Shown one piece after another: positions 1-11,231 of a stretch of DNA of 64,000 nucleotides (within the stretch, counting starts at the first letter, position 1; each line of letters opens with the position of its first letter). Under the pieces are notes generated by a model. The model saw only the letters and a program-made list of their open reading frames with translations. It did not search any database and was not told the DNA's origin. The DNA is taken from the NCBI RefSeq assembly GCF_963678635.1, contig NC_087066.1, positions 2,468,633 through 2,532,632 on the forward strand, read 5' to 3'. The translations under genes were made by a program, and so were the position numbers. This DNA comes from Symsagittifera roscoffensis. Taxonomy: Eukaryota; Xenacoelomorpha; Acoela; Convolutidae.

Positions 1-71
1 TTTTTCTTTTGATTTTCTTCTTTAAGAAGTGGTCTTAATCTCTCAGTCAGACTTGCTACGTTAGGTATAAA

Positions 72-1592
72 TTAAGCTAAGTGGTTTATGCTTCTCAAGA
101 ATGACCTTAGTTGCTTTAGAGATTTCGGCGGGTTCAAGTTTAATACCGCTTCCGTTTTAGTGATTTTTGGTCTAACCCCTTCTTCTGAGAGATGATGACC
201 CAACCAATTCACTTCTTGTTTGAAAAATTCACATTTTGATAGTTTCAATGCCAAATTTTCCGCATCCAATTTCTTTAATACTGCTTCTACTAAGTTTGCA
301 TGTTCGATTCCACTTCCCTTTGACACAATAAGTATGTCATCCAGAAAACAGAACGTGTTTTTAGCGTGGTTGATGGTTCTATCCATAGCCTTTTGAAATT
401 CAGCTGGCATATCTGCTAGACCATAGAACCCTGTCAAGAATCTGTAAGTTCCAGTTGCTTTTCCGCCAACAATGTTAAAATTGAATTGCCTAGCTGTATC
501 AGCAGCCAATTTTAATTGAATGTACGCATATTTCAAATCTAACACCGAAAAATATAGCGTACCCTTTTTGTTTTCGGTAACAATCTGGCTTACCCCATCA
601 ATAAGATCATCTACATTTGGCATTTGGTATTTGTTTTTGAACAATTGTCTATTGATTGGTTTTGCATCCATTGCCAATTTTATTGAGTCGTCCTTCTTTA
701 CTGTTATCACAATCGGGGCGATAAAGCAATCACTTGTACATTTATCAAGTTTTGTTATATGACCTTCTGTCAATAACTTCTCGATTTCTTTTTCGACTTT
801 ATCTTGTATGTGAATTGGGATTCTTCTCCCCTTTTCTTGAATCGGACATAGTGGGTATTTGAATTTTGAACTGACAATGTGATTTTTCGAAATGCCTTGT
901 CTTTCAAATAAGTTTTTAAATTTAGTGAAAAATTTTTCTTTCCAACCTTCTGACTGCTCGCACATGAGCACGTCAAACCTGGTGAGTTCCTTTGGCGCTG
1001 GTCTTTGTGTAGTCACTATTCCCACTTGTCCTTGCAGGTCTAATCCCATGATGCATCTGGTTTTTCGTTCTGATACCAGAAAGGTTGCGCCCTTTACTTC
1101 CCAGCCCGCTGACCTCAGATTGGTTTTTAGGGCTCCCAGAATACTGATCGGTTGTTTATTGTAGTCCACAAATTTGGTTTGTAAGTTCAATTTATCGGAC
1201 GGTATGAATCTCACTTTGTTTGATTTTTCCATAATTTCCTTTGTCGTGGCCCAGTTGAGAAATGAAACAGGACTTCCAGTGTCCACTGTTAATTGAGTTA
1301 TCTGATTATCTATTCGTACCATGGCCTTTAGTGATTTTACGCGATTCAATGTTGGATCGCGAATCGAATCTATTTTCTGAACTCGTACCACTTTTCCGTC
1401 TGGTTTGTTTCTCATTTCGTTGATTCGGTCTTTCACATATTTTGAAACTCGCTCATTTTCCGGTTGGTAGGTTTGTATCGACATAACTTCAAATTCACTA
1501 CATGACCCAACACCTTCACTGATCTGATCGCATTCCTCTACCGATCCTTCCGATTCTTCCGCAACTTCACTTACTTGTTGGGATCTGCACAT
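72..1592 (-). CDS. pol: Protease-reverse transcriptase of element D (interrupted pol)
   Basis: 506-residue stretch of a gypsy-type Pol. Near residues 100-112 is a retropepsin active site (V-D-T-G-S-P). RT occupies about residues 265-480, with motifs including FLDD (catalytic aspartates), the LGH segment and the start of the connection region. The frame stops with TAA at 72-74, exactly where relatives have a lysine codon (compare M-K-F-V-P in element C), and the same frame then continues to the left edge. So this is a single nonsense change in a longer Pol, not a natural end. Overlaps gag in the -1 frame. RNase H and integrase are outside the window. Confidence 0.85.
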   Translation of the reverse strand: MCRSQQVSEVAEESEGSVEECDQISEGVGSCSEFEVMSIQTYQPENERVSKYVKDRINEMRNKPDGKVVRVQKIDSIRDPTLNRVKSLKAMVRIDNQITQLTVDTGSPVSFLNWATTKEIMEKSNKVRFIPSDKLNLQTKFVDYNKQPISILGALKTNLRSAGWEVKGATFLVSERKTRCIMGLDLQGQVGIVTTQRPAPKELTRFDVLMCEQSEGWKEKFFTKFKNLFERQGISKNHIVSSKFKYPLCPIQEKGRRIPIHIQDKVEKEIEKLLTEGHITKLDKCTSDCFIAPIVITVKKDDSIKLAMDAKPINRQLFKNKYQMPNVDDLIDGVSQIVTENKKGTLYFSVLDLKYAYIQLKLAADTARQFNFNIVGGKATGTYRFLTGFYGLADMPAEFQKAMDRTINHAKNTFCFLDDILIVSKGSGIEHANLVEAVLKKLDAENLALKLSKCEFFKQEVNWLGHHLSEEGVRPKITKTEAVLNLNPPKSLKQLRSFLRSINHLA

Positions 1593-2638
1593 TTTAGCGA
1601 ATTGGGTTTGCCACAGTGTTTACAGGTTTTCCCCATCGCTGGACACTTTTTTAGGTGTCCCTGTTCAAACGTCCTTCCACATCTATTACATGGTTTTGTT
1701 TTCGTGTTTTGATTCTTGTTATTATTCTGTCTTTTATGCGTTTCTCTTCTATCTGGAGTTTTGGTTGTCCCCCCCAAATTTCGAACTGCCACTACAGGTT
1801 CCTGTTTTACCCTCACACCCGAGGTGTAATTGCTACTTGATCCCCCTGTAGCCGCAGCATTAGTCTTCTGAAACGCCATTGTGGTTAACTTGCTATGTTC
1901 GAATTTTATAGCCCTTTTTAAAACTTCCACCGGATCTAGAGTTTCGAATGTCAACGTGTCCTGCAATGTCATGTTTTTCATTTTCGAGATGAACAGGTCT
2001 CGCACTATTTCATTTTCCAATGCTCCCAGTTCTGATCGGGCTGCTTGAGCAGTTAACGCTGCGTGGAATAATTCTAGAGATTCTCCAGATTCTTGCATTC
2101 TCGTAAATAACTTGTATCTTTCGTATGTTACACATTTTACCTTTTGAAACGAGACTTCTGCCAAATCTGTTATTTCCCTGAACGGCATTTTCGATATTTC
2201 AACGTGCGGGTTCTTTTGTAGGAATCTCTTCTTTCCCTCTGTACCCAAAGATAAAAATAATCTTGACACCAGTTTCTTTTGTACTTCGTTGTAGAAGACA
2301 TTGTGTCCGACTCGTGGGCCTCTTGTCTTTCTGTCTTCGTTCTCCAATACTACTTTATCCCTTGCTAGCTTATCTCTAAGAATCCTAGCGTTCCTCGCAT
2401 CTTCGTTCTCCCCATCCCTGGGCGTTTCCGGGCGTGGTGGTGGTTCCTCTAATATGTCTTTTGGTTCTTCCAAAATAATCTCTGGGTTCACATTTTCTTT
2501 GACCGTAACCGCCATGAGAAATTGTTCGAACCAAATTTTAAATTGCCACGGAGGGTCTAGATTCGCTGATGCCCAAAATACCGGAATTCCCATATCCGTT
2601 CTGTTGTCTTGAGCTGCGAATCCTGCTGGCTGCGCCAT
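1571..2638 (-). CDS. gag: Gag polyprotein of element D
   Basis: 355-aa structural polyprotein of a Ty3/gypsy element, expected to assemble cytoplasmic virus-like particles and package the element RNA. Residues about 20-300 are a helix-rich capsid region with a charged insert near residues 60-95. The C-terminus has a cysteine/histidine cluster (C-x2-C-x7-H-x3-C, then C-x2-C), a variant of the retroviral CCHC knuckle. The start codon lies on the LTR/PBS junction, so there is almost no untranslated leader after the PBS. The stop lies inside the start of the pol frame; pol is in the -1 frame with a 22-nt overlap, which implies -1 frameshifting. I see no canonical heptamer; an AAAAT run is the only candidate. 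Confidence 0.85.
   Translation of the reverse strand: MAQPAGFAAQDNRTDMGIPVFWASANLDPPWQFKIWFEQFLMAVTVKENVNPEIILEEPKDILEEPPPRPETPRDGENEDARNARILRDKLARDKVVLENEDRKTRGPRVGHNVFYNEVQKKLVSRLFLSLGTEGKKRFLQKNPHVEISKMPFREITDLAEVSFQKVKCVTYERYKLFTRMQESGESLELFHAALTAQAARSELGALENEIVRDLFISKMKNMTLQDTLTFETLDPVEVLKRAIKFEHSKLTTMAFQKTNAAATGGSSSNYTSGVRVKQEPVVAVRNLGGTTKTPDRRETHKRQNNNKNQNTKTKPCNRCGRTFEQGHLKKCPAMGKTCKHCGKPNSLKCADPNK
2628..2637 (-). promoter_or_regulatory. Primer-binding site of element D
   Basis: TGGCGCAGCC directly follows the LTR. TGG pairs with a tRNA CCA end; the same TGGCGCAG start occurs in element C and in fly elements described as primed by tRNA-Ser. The gag ATG uses the last A of the LTR and the first TG of the PBS. 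Confidence 0.6.
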
Positions 2639-2894
2639 GTGATATGCGTTGCGATATCGATTGAAAACAAGTTGTAATTCAATACTGTATTTTGAATATT
2701 GAATTTAGGTTTTCTGTTTCTTTTGTTTTGTTGTTGTACTGAGAGATAGATCATTGTTAAGAACTCTGATCTCTCGCTTAATCTCAGTGTCATCACTTAC
2801 GTATGACCTTGAGCATACCTTAAAATAATGATTGAGCACCAAAGGTTAGCTGTACATACGTATATAAATACTGCTACTGCAGTAGCGGTATGAC
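2638..2894 (-). repeat. Probable 5' LTR of element D
   Basis: On the minus strand the 257-bp block begins TGTCATACC and ends CATATCACA, directly followed by the PBS TGGCGCAGCC, so the inner end is well fixed. It contains a TATA-like TTTATATA near the outer end. The outer boundary is a guess from the TG...CA rule; the partner LTR is outside the window. Confidence 0.55.
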
Positions 2895-3899
2895 AATTTT
2901 GAAGTTTCGACAGTTTTTGGCAGTTTTTTGGGGTTTTCTCAATTCCTAATTATCTTTTTTCCTCATTGAATCAGCAATGCCGTGCTTTATAATTGTTTAG
3001 ACTTTTGTCCAGCTCTGCAAAAAATATATATAGTAATTGAACAGAAAAAGATTTCCACAGACTTCAAAAATTAATTAAAAGTTTGAAAAAATAGTTTTCT
3101 GCTGTTTTTTTTTCGGCCATTTCGATGCTTTGCACCCTAATTGAAAACATTAATCGGTAAGCGTTTTTTTGGCTTTATATGATCAAAACAGGGCAAAGTC
3201 GGATCTGTAAAGGTTTTTTAACTACTTATCTACTTTTTTTGACATGGCAGAGCTAGTAGTTGTAGTAGTTTTGGTGGTATGAATGATTAAAAGTTTTTGC
3301 GAGTGTAATTGAAATCCTGGTAACTACCCCTGTTTTATTCAAGTTCATTTTCTGAAAGAACGCACAGGATGATCTCATTTCAAAAAAGTTCAATTAGCTG
3401 GCGGAAAAAAAAATCGTGATTGAATTCTAGTTTCAGCATTGGATTGAAACACTTAAACTGGGTTTAACGCCAAGAAACTCCAGCTGAACGAAATTTTGAC
3501 CAAGTTTTATCTGATAAGTTTATTAAAAAAATTGTGAATTATAAAAATTCTTGAAAATCAAATAGCTTCATTTTTTTCGTTTTCCTGCAAAATCATAATT
3601 CTTTTCATAATTCCGTTGTTTCGCAAAATATAAGAACTGTATCGCCAAAAATTGATGAGTTTTTCGTGGAACGTTTGGATTTTAGAATAGATCTGTTTTT
3701 CATATTCACAAAAGATTCGGCAGAAAAGTTCAATATTCAAAACTGATATATCCCACTACTTTTGCCCTGCACTTACACTTAACAAAAACTTTCAAGAAAC
3801 TGTATCCACCAAACGATACCACCGGCCGTTGGATAGAAAAATGAACGAGATACGATCGAAAAACTCACTTTCTTTATAAAACACGAACTACATAAAAAC
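2895..3899. other. Intergenic, no gene recognised
   Basis: AT-rich, with homopolymer T and A runs. No convincing reading frame, RNA gene or repeat was recognised. Confidence 0.5.
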
Positions 3900-5190
3900 T
3901 GGAATGATTTCCAAAGGAAAAAGTATGATATTGTGACAAATGTAAGAAATATCAACAAACAACTAGCACAGCCGACTAATCGGTTTTTTAACAGAAACTA
4001 TATTAACCGATATAAAACTAGTTCACTATCAAATTAGACTGAACCTGAAAATACAAAAAATAACAGCAAGTTCTTAAGCACTATAAATGAAATTAATCGA
4101 AAAGCCAAGTCAGCCAGTCCAATAATTCAAGTTTGGGCTTAAAAAGTCAACAAATATTTTGCAACTATCGGAAAGCAATACCAATTCAATGTCAATCACC
4201 CTTACAGAGCAAACAAATTCAAAGTTTTTCTGAAAGTTATCATTTGAACGGTTGTAAATGCCTTACCAGTCTCAAAAAATAAGTATAACTCAGGCTGCTA
4301 TGACATCAATCACTTTTTCGAAAATTACGAAAAGAAGTACTTGATGATTCACTTGAATTGTTTTTTTTTGATTGCTTAGAAAGTGTTTTTCCAAATGATT
4401 AAATTTTTCGAAAATTGTCCACAATCATAAAATCTTGGTCAAAAATGCCCGGAAAGTTCACACCAATTTCACTTTTGCGACGAATTGGGAAAAACTTTGA
4501 ACAACCAAGATACAATTGCGTGAAACAATTCGTTCGAAAGATTGGTTTGCTGCGGCATAAGCAGTTCGATTTTCGGGAAAAATGAAGCAGAGTAGAAGCA
4601 ATTGTATCGCTCATGCAAGAAGACAATTTTGAATGAAAAGTCCTAAAACAACTACACCGAGCACAATTTCTGATTTGAAACAAGCATTTGATACAGCTAG
4701 TCATTTCCTTGTACTTCGAATACTTCATGTTATGGACTTCCGAGGACCTGCGAACAAGATTTTAGTCTATTACATACCAGGTCGTACGCAGTATATAAAC
4801 TGAAAATCACAAATCTTCAATAAATAAAGTTACAAGTGGAGTACCGCAAAGCTCATTTCTAGGTGTGTTACTTTGCATACATTATGTAAATGATTTGTCA
4901 GTTCAAGAAAGCTATAGAACATTAGTAAAGGTAACTTACTTCTTCATTTGGTTGATACAGGCTGATGGTTGATACTTGGTTGATTAAATTAGTGAAAAAT
5001 ATCTACATTTAACAAAGTGAGAATAAGCAAGAATGAGAACAACATTTGCTTGTTCCAAAACAATTTTACCTTAAATGACGACAAAATTAAAACCATCAAT
5101 CTTGGGAAAAACCTGGTATATATCAAAAACTGTATTTCAATGATTAGCGAGAAATCACGCACCAAAAATTAATCTTGAATAAAACCCAAA
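3900..5190 (+). pseudogene. Fossil LINE reverse transcriptase (CR1/L2/Jockey-like)
   Basis: Conceptual translation jumping between frames recovers an ordered set of LINE RT landmarks: a lysine/asparagine-rich lead-in with I-N-E-I-N-R-K near 4090, V-N-K-Y-F-A near 4150, P-I-S-L-L...G-K-N-F-E and a Q-F-D-F-R block at 4465-4580, K-Q-A-F-D-T (the first catalytic-region motif) near 4680, and S-G-V-P-Q-S-S-F-L-G with Y-V-N-D-L near 4838-4900. The order matches RT motifs 0 to 5. Many stops and frameshifts interrupt it and the YADD motif is not recognisable, so it is an old inactive copy. Ends are approximate; no target duplication was found. Confidence 0.75.
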
Positions 5191-6149
5191 ATAACAATAG
5201 GTCTCTGAAAAAGAGAACTATTCAAAGGTTAAACTTAGTTCTAATAGTTTTTCGAACTTGTCATAAGATGAAATTGAGTTCATCAAAACAGCTATAAAAA
5301 ATTCAAATCAATGATTTTAACTACAATTTTCTAGTAAACTATATCTTGGATAAAATAGAGGCTCCATATTTCGTTAGGTTTTGAAAATCCACGGCGATGA
5401 AAGCATATAATTAATTTGTTACTTTGTCCAAGAATGTTTTTTTTTCGATTTCTGTAACTCGATCAGAAAAGTTTGAATTTTCCAGCAGCCACGTATCTGG
5501 CTATGCGAGCAAAACTCTATAATCACTTTTGTTCCAATTGAGACGTTTCAAAGCAGACCTTTAGTTCTAATAGCGTCCTTCCAATCTTTTGTCAGTCAAC
5601 AATTTTGCTTATTTGTGTTTCATATTAAGTACCATCAGATTCAGTAGCGGATTTAGGGGGGGGGCAGGGGGTAGGACCCTCTCCCCCTCAGGGATTCGGC
5701 ACCCTGCAGCCCCAAAGCCTCCCTTGCATTTTTTGAGATATCCATGTTTAGCTGACAGACCTGGAAATTTTTCTAAAGGCGCATTTGTTGCCAACTATAC
5801 TAGCTTTGAAGGCGGTGCGGTGCGCACGCTGGAAAAAAGCGTTTTTTTTTATCGAAGTTTTCAAAAAAATGCCTAAAAGCGCTGAAATTTTGGTCAAATT
5901 ATCAAATTAGGGTCTTCATAGTGGTTAGGGAGAGCTCAAAAGATCAATTTGGTCGACCTAAAAAATATGTAGAAAAATTGCTCCTGATCAGATTAGATTG
6001 CAAACAATTTATAATTTTCAAGTTGATCGTTTTTCTCCAAAGTTCGAAAATTTTAAATTTATCTTTTTTTGCGATTTCTCGAATCAATTGGCTCTTTTAC
6101 AAATGTCTGTTGAAGCGTTGTATTTTTTCCGAAAACAGGAGCTTACCTT
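5191..6149. other. Intergenic with fragments of a dispersed repeat
   Basis: No gene recognised. A G-run/C-run block at about 5650-5720 and the stretch 5925-5965 (GAGAGCTC...GATCAATTTGGTCGACCTAAAAAA) resemble, in reverse complement, blocks at 40260-40450 and 41480-41660, so a dispersed repeat lies here. Confidence 0.5.
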
Positions 6150-6154
6150 CACCA

Positions 6155-6366
6155 TGTTGTGATTTAGTATTTTAGTATGTTATAACTTTGACCTCTATTG
6201 TCTTTTCAAGTACCAGTTAATGTTCACTCTACGAAGTCCATTGGACATCGAGTCACTAGTTGCTCTTTTTAGACGACAGTCAGTTTTAATTCACACACTA
6301 CTTTTTATTTTGTTTTAATCTTAGTTAGATACATTAGTTACCAGTGGTAAACATACACTTTTATTA
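6155..6366 (+). repeat. 5' LTR of element C
   Basis: Matches 16175-16386 over its full length with about 11 differences. Starts TGTTGTGATTTAG and ends CTTTTATTA, so it does not follow the TG...CA rule at the 3' end. The final A provides the first base of the gag ATG. Confidence 0.9.
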
Positions 6367-7397
6367 TGGCGCAGTCAACAACTGATTCGAACCTGCGGGG
6401 AATACCCACCTTTTGGCCGAACCACACGGTAGAACCTCCAACCAAAGGAACAACTGGATAGACCAATTCCATTTGGCTATAATTGCGAAGGAAAACTTAG
6501 ACATAGACAATCTCAAATAACCAGTGAAAGGGGAGACGACGTAACCGATCCTAGAAGGCGCCCAGGAGTCAGAAACTGACCAACAGAGGAAAGCCAGGGA
6601 GGCCAGGAACAAAAAAGTAAGGCGAGTCTACGAACACGCTGAAGAGAAAAGACTAGCAGAAGAAAACGGAAATTCGGAGGAATGAGGAGATATGAGGCCG
6701 ACAAAAAAGTAAAGTCAATCCTACGGCCTTAGGAGCGGAAGGCAAAAGAGTTTTCGCCCAGAAACATCCAAGGGTAAAAGTCCTAGGAATCTCATTCAAG
6801 GATTTTTACGAACTGCTAGAGTCGGTTTTCATCAAACCAAATAATATAACATTTGAACGATATAAATTATTGAACAGGAAACAAAAGGATAGAGAATCCT
6901 ACGAACAATTTTGGGGCGCGTTATCAGATTTAGCAAGATCATGTGAAATTGGAATCAAGGCAGAACAGGAGTGGATCAGAGACGTATTTATTTTAAACAT
7001 GAAAAATTGCGACTTACAACGTAGACTAATTTCGGAAACTTTCAATCCATTGGATGCACTCAACCAAGCAATCATCGACGAAAAAAGCTACTGTAACCAC
7101 CTCAAACTAACAAATATGACAAGATCATTCAACACGACAGAAAGTAGCGGGAGAGTGTATAAGAATTTCAACAATGTAAAAAAAAAGGAACCAAGCTTGA
7201 ACATAGAAGGATCGAATACTTGTATCAAATGCGGGAATGCGTTTACCAAGGGTCATCTGAATGTGTGTCCGGCAAAAGAAATTGTGTGTAATATTCGTAA
7301 ATATAAAGGGCTATTTGGAAGACTTTGTAAATCGAAAGGAAGAAAACCCGCTGTAAATATTGTAGATGAAACTGTAAATAGTCAGAATTGTTCATAA
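6366..7397 (+). pseudogene. gag: Gag of element C, frameshifted
   Basis: The ATG spans the LTR/PBS junction as in element D, and the first residues (M-A-Q..., G-I-P-x-F-W) match D's Gag. A frameshift near 6440 and stops around 6520-6550 and upstream of 6870 break the frame; from 6870 a 175-residue segment is open. It carries the same knuckle as D (C-x2-C-x7-H-x3-C near 7220-7270), but the second C-x2-C is degraded by a local change. As the nucleocapsid end of Gag it would bind element RNA; this copy cannot make a full protein. Confidence 0.75.
6367..6377 (+). promoter_or_regulatory. Primer-binding site of element C
   Basis: TGGCGCAGTCA immediately follows the LTR, with ten bases (TGGCGCAGTC) matching the site expected for a tRNA ending GACTGCGCCA, a tRNA-Ser type end in animals. 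It overlaps the gag start codon (6366-6368). Confidence 0.65.
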
Positions 7398-9483
7398 TTC
7401 CCCAGAAGACCTTCAAGCAAGAAGCGAAGAGAATTTTTGCGGAGTGATTAACGCGTGGACCGAAGAAGGGATAAGCGACAACGACGACTATTCTGTCCTT
7501 GACATCAGAACAATCTACAATACCAAGGGCTTGGAAACCAAGAAATTAGTCAACAACGGATTGGTAGACGACGCTATAGTCAATTTGAACATTCCAGTGG
7601 ATTCGGCAAGCCCAGTGTGCTTCCTGAAGCAAAATGTCCTACACGATTTGAAGTTCAGAAATCCACAATTGAAGATACACCCAGTAGAGAAGAAAATTAG
7701 GGAACTATACTGAGGATTCACCAACGACACAATCAACATCATCGGGAAAGTGGTAGTGAGATTACAATCCAATGGATGGATCGCGGAAGAAACTCCATTT
7801 TTTATCACTTCTGGACATGAGAGGAACATCCAGGGAAACGATAACCTACCGAGAATTGGAATCGAGATAGCTCAACGACAGCCTCTACTACCCGTCAACA
7901 ACATAACAAGCCCAGTGTTGTATAAGTTAAATAACCATTCAGACACAATCCTTAATCTGTATCATAAGTACAAAGGATTATTTAACAGAATGGGAAAATA
8001 CCATTGGACAGAAAAGTTACACATTTCCACTCCCCATTCAAACCTATCCAAACCAAAGGTAGAAGAGTTCTCCTACATTTACTCGATAACGTAAAAATGG
8101 AACTAAATAGAATGGAAAAAGAGGGGCATATCGCGAAGTTAAACAAATGAGATGAAGATTGTTTTATAATCCAATAGTGATTACAAGAAAAAAAGACGGT
8201 AGCATCAAGTTGGCATTAGATTCGAAACTATTAAATAATCAGATATTCAAGAACAAATATCAAAGGCCAAATATACATGAACTGATCGACAACATAGCGC
8301 TCCAACTGTCAAGCAAAGAGTCAGGAGAAATTTGCTTTAGTAGTCTAGACCTAAAGAATGCGTACAGCCAACTACAATTATGCATAGACAGAGCAAACAT
8401 TGTAACTTTAGCTTTGTGGGGGGCGAAACCACTGGGACCTATAGGTTTTTAACTGGATTTTACGGATTGGGTGATATGCCAAACGAATTTCAGAGGGTGA
8501 TGGATTCTTTAATGAAAGACATTCCTTTTACCAATTGTTATATCGACGACATTTTAATAGCTTCGAAAGGTTCATTGAATGAACACAAATCGACATTAAC
8601 AAACATTTTAAACATTTTGGAAAACAAAAATATGGCGGTAAAATGGGAGAAATGTGCATTTTTCTAAAGAGAAATAGAGTGGCTAGGTTTCGAGATATCA
8701 AATTTGGGCGTAAAACCATTGATGGGAAAATCAGATTCGATAAAAACCTAACAAACCCCAAAAACTTATCAGAACTCAGGTCTTTCTTTCGGTCGATCAA
8801 TCAGTATATGAAATTTGTCCCGAACATGTCTTCCTTAAGTTATCCCTTACGACCACTTCTCGTAAAGAAATCAGTTTACCAATGGAACGACGAACATACT
8901 AAGGCGTTTGAAGAACTAAAACAACAGATAGTGAACATAAGAGAGAATAATCGATTTGACATAAAAAGGATGTCAAGACTAAAGACAGACACTCCTCATA
9001 GCGGTCTGGGGGCCACCCTAGAACATTAAGATGGGGAGATTTGTGTAAAAATAGCATTCGCTTCCCGATTTTTAAATAATCACGAAAGTAACGAACAAAC
9101 ATGCGACAAACGAACTTGAATTATTGAGAGTAGTCTGGGCGACAGAGAATTTTGAAAATTACTTGTATGGTGCTGAATTCGAAATCGTAACGGACCATAC
9201 GGCATTGTTATCAGCACTAAATGTAAATCAGAGTAACAAAACTATGCACAGCAGACTACCCCGTTGGGTAAACCGATTTTTACCATTTAATTTCAAGATC
9301 AAACACATACCGGGAAAAGAAATGGGATTTACAGATTTAATGTCGAGATTAACTTCAGAAAAAGCACTCCCAACCTCACACTATGATAGCGAATTTGTAG
9401 TGGCTACAGTACAAAAGATTGTAGAAAACCTCTCTGTAAATAGAGATTGTAAAAAGAAAAATTGTAAAAAGAACGAATTGTAA
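7398..9483 (+). pseudogene. pol: Protease, RT and RNase H of element C, frame-broken
   Basis: Fragments in several frames line up with a gypsy Pol. Protease at about 7590-7630 reads V-D-S-A-S-P, so the usual glycine after D-S/T is alanine. RT from about 8100 to 8760 includes a Y-I-D-D catalytic box near 8540, L-D-L-K-N-A-Y-S-Q and the G-T-Y-R-F-L-T-G-F-Y-G block. RNase H from about 8960 to 9330 has G-L-G-A-T-L-E and an F-E-I-V-T-D-H-T segment, ending in the tether H-I-P-G-K-E...D-L-M-S-R. At least five frameshifts or stops separate these pieces (near 7710, 8092, 8148, 8430 and 9030). Closest in the window to element D's pol. Confidence 0.8.
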
Positions 9484-9877
9484 AAACCAGTGGATGGAAA
9501 TACGATCAGTCACTTGGATTGTAATAATCCAATGGGCGGAAAGAAAAAATTATCGCTGAGCATCCAACGGTCGTTCTTGTCGAATATTTTGAATTACGTA
9601 AACGACGCTGTTAGAATTTGTAATTCCAATCACTCACGTTCAGAGTCCTGTACAAGTGGTTGCGTTCCACTAATTTTATCAAAATTTGATTTCAATTATT
9701 TTTTTTTATCAGATAAAACTTTTTATTTTTTCTTGCCCAGGCAATACTATCAAGTAACCAGTCGTTAAATTCAGATCAGAAAAAAACATTAGAAAATTTC
9801 ATTACATCAGTGAACTTGTTAAAAATTTCCATCAGGGCAGAAAAGGAAGAATTTTATTAAACTTTAATAACGATACA
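9484..9877. other. Pol linker between RNase H and integrase, degraded
   Basis: No clean frame. Short coding-like pieces and a T-rich run (about 9700-9730) lie between the RNase H tether and the integrase. Probably a decayed inter-domain linker of element C. Confidence 0.4.
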
Positions 9878-11228
9878 ATGTCAGACTTACACAAAAAGTT
9901 CTTGGCCAAGTACAAGGGAGATCTCAAATTACCAGACACCCCGTTATCTCTCGCAGATCATTGTTCAAACAAGCTAATCAAACTGATGACGGATGAAGAC
10001 GAAATCCTCAAGGAATTAAAGAAGGCGGTAGAGGAAAGCAGATCATTGGATAAATTCGGAGCCTACCTAAAGAACTTTCAGAGGGACATTCACATGAAAA
10101 AAGGACTGTTTTTTAACGATAACTTATTGATAGTACCGGCTGCTTTAAGATCACCATTCCTGTCACTTCTTCACGAAACACACCCAGGACAGTTCGGGAT
10201 GAAACCCTTGGCAGAAAACATCTGTTGGCCACACCTATACAGAGGGATCTACCATCACGGAAAAATTTGCATTCAGTACATCATGGCCGGTAAGAACCTA
10301 AAAGCGTTACTAGGGACAAACAAAACGGAGAAATTACCGATTCTGACCGAACCAAGCAAAGAAGTAGATTTAGACTTTGCGGGCTCATTGGACAAAAGTT
10401 GGGGTAACTCAAAGTACCTTATGTTATGCATCGATCACTTCTCAAAGTTCCCGTCAGCAAAAGTAGTGAACACACCTCGGTTTCTTCAATTTTAAACTTC
10501 ATGACAAATTATTGCCATCTTCACGGATTTCCAAAGTCTATTAGAGCTGACCATGGGTCATGTTTTATTTCTTTCAATTTTGAAACTTCTGCGAGAAGAA
10601 CAATATTAAATTAATCCTATGTACGGTTGGGGATCATAGATCCAACGGAGTAGTAGAAAGACTCATTTACACTGTTAAAGCTAGGCTACGGGCAATGTCG
10701 TTCAACGATCCAAAACCATCTTCAAATACGGCTATTGATAAAATCATTTGGAATATTCGTTCGACGAAACAATCATCCATTGGATGCTCTCCTTTCTCAA
10801 AACATTTCAATAGATCTGCCAACACCTTCTGGAAATCTTTGGTCCCTCACGCGATTAGTTTAGATAAGGGGAAGTCAATCCTATCAATGGATAGAGTACA
10901 AGACTGGGGAGCTGACGACGCGTTTAAAGATGGCTATCTGGAAAACAGAGCAATGGACGAAAGGGGGTACGAGAGCGACCCTGCGGACAAAGCAGACAGA
11001 AACCTCCAGCGAGCCCCACTGTCAAACCCTTTCTGCCAAAGGGGTAACTGGTTTAGGAGGACAGTTAACAGGAAGGAAGGCGAACCTTACTTTAAACCAC
11101 TTGGGGGTAAGCCTCTGTCAGACACGAAGCATGAGGTTACATTAGACAACGGACATGTGATCAGAAGATCGGACTTGGTTTTTAACAAAATCCAACCATC
11201 AGCACCTAGGACATCCGACCGAATTCGC
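9878..11228 (+). pseudogene. pol: Integrase of element C, damaged
   Basis: The 5' part (about 9878-10495) holds the integrase zinc-binding region: H-E-T-H-P-G-Q-F-G-M followed by a C-x2-Y where C-x2-C is expected, so one zinc ligand is missing. The catalytic core follows: V-D-L-D-F-A-G (first Asp) and L-C-I-D-H-F-S-K-F-P. A frameshift near 10480 moves to another frame with I-R-A-D-H-G-S (second Asp). Another shift leads to the C-terminal part at 10695-11231 with a V-T-L-D-N-G-H...R-S-D-L-V-F end that resembles the GPY/F-type module. It ends at a TAA (11229-11231), but the frame continues as a low-complexity tail. Confidence 0.75.
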
Positions 11229-11231
11229 TAA

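Larger units (their letters stand above)
1..2894 (-). mobile_element. Element D: 5' half of a Ty3/gypsy LTR retrotransposon, cut by the window edge
   Basis: Read on the minus strand, this is one LTR (2638-2894), a primer-binding site touching it, gag, then protease and reverse transcriptase running off the left end of the window. RNase H, integrase and the 3' LTR lie outside. Gag start, zinc-knuckle pattern, protease-RT order and PBS match the decayed element at 6155-16386, so D and C belong to one lineage. Gag and pol are long open frames, which makes D younger than C, but pol has an in-frame stop at 72-74. The LTR outer boundary is inferred from a TGT...ACA pattern only, since the second LTR is not visible. 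Confidence 0.85.

Noticed and set aside
5589-5876. 95-codon plus-strand frame over a G/C-run block
   Set aside because: Lies in a dispersed repeat; no motif, and the frame depends on homopolymer lengths.
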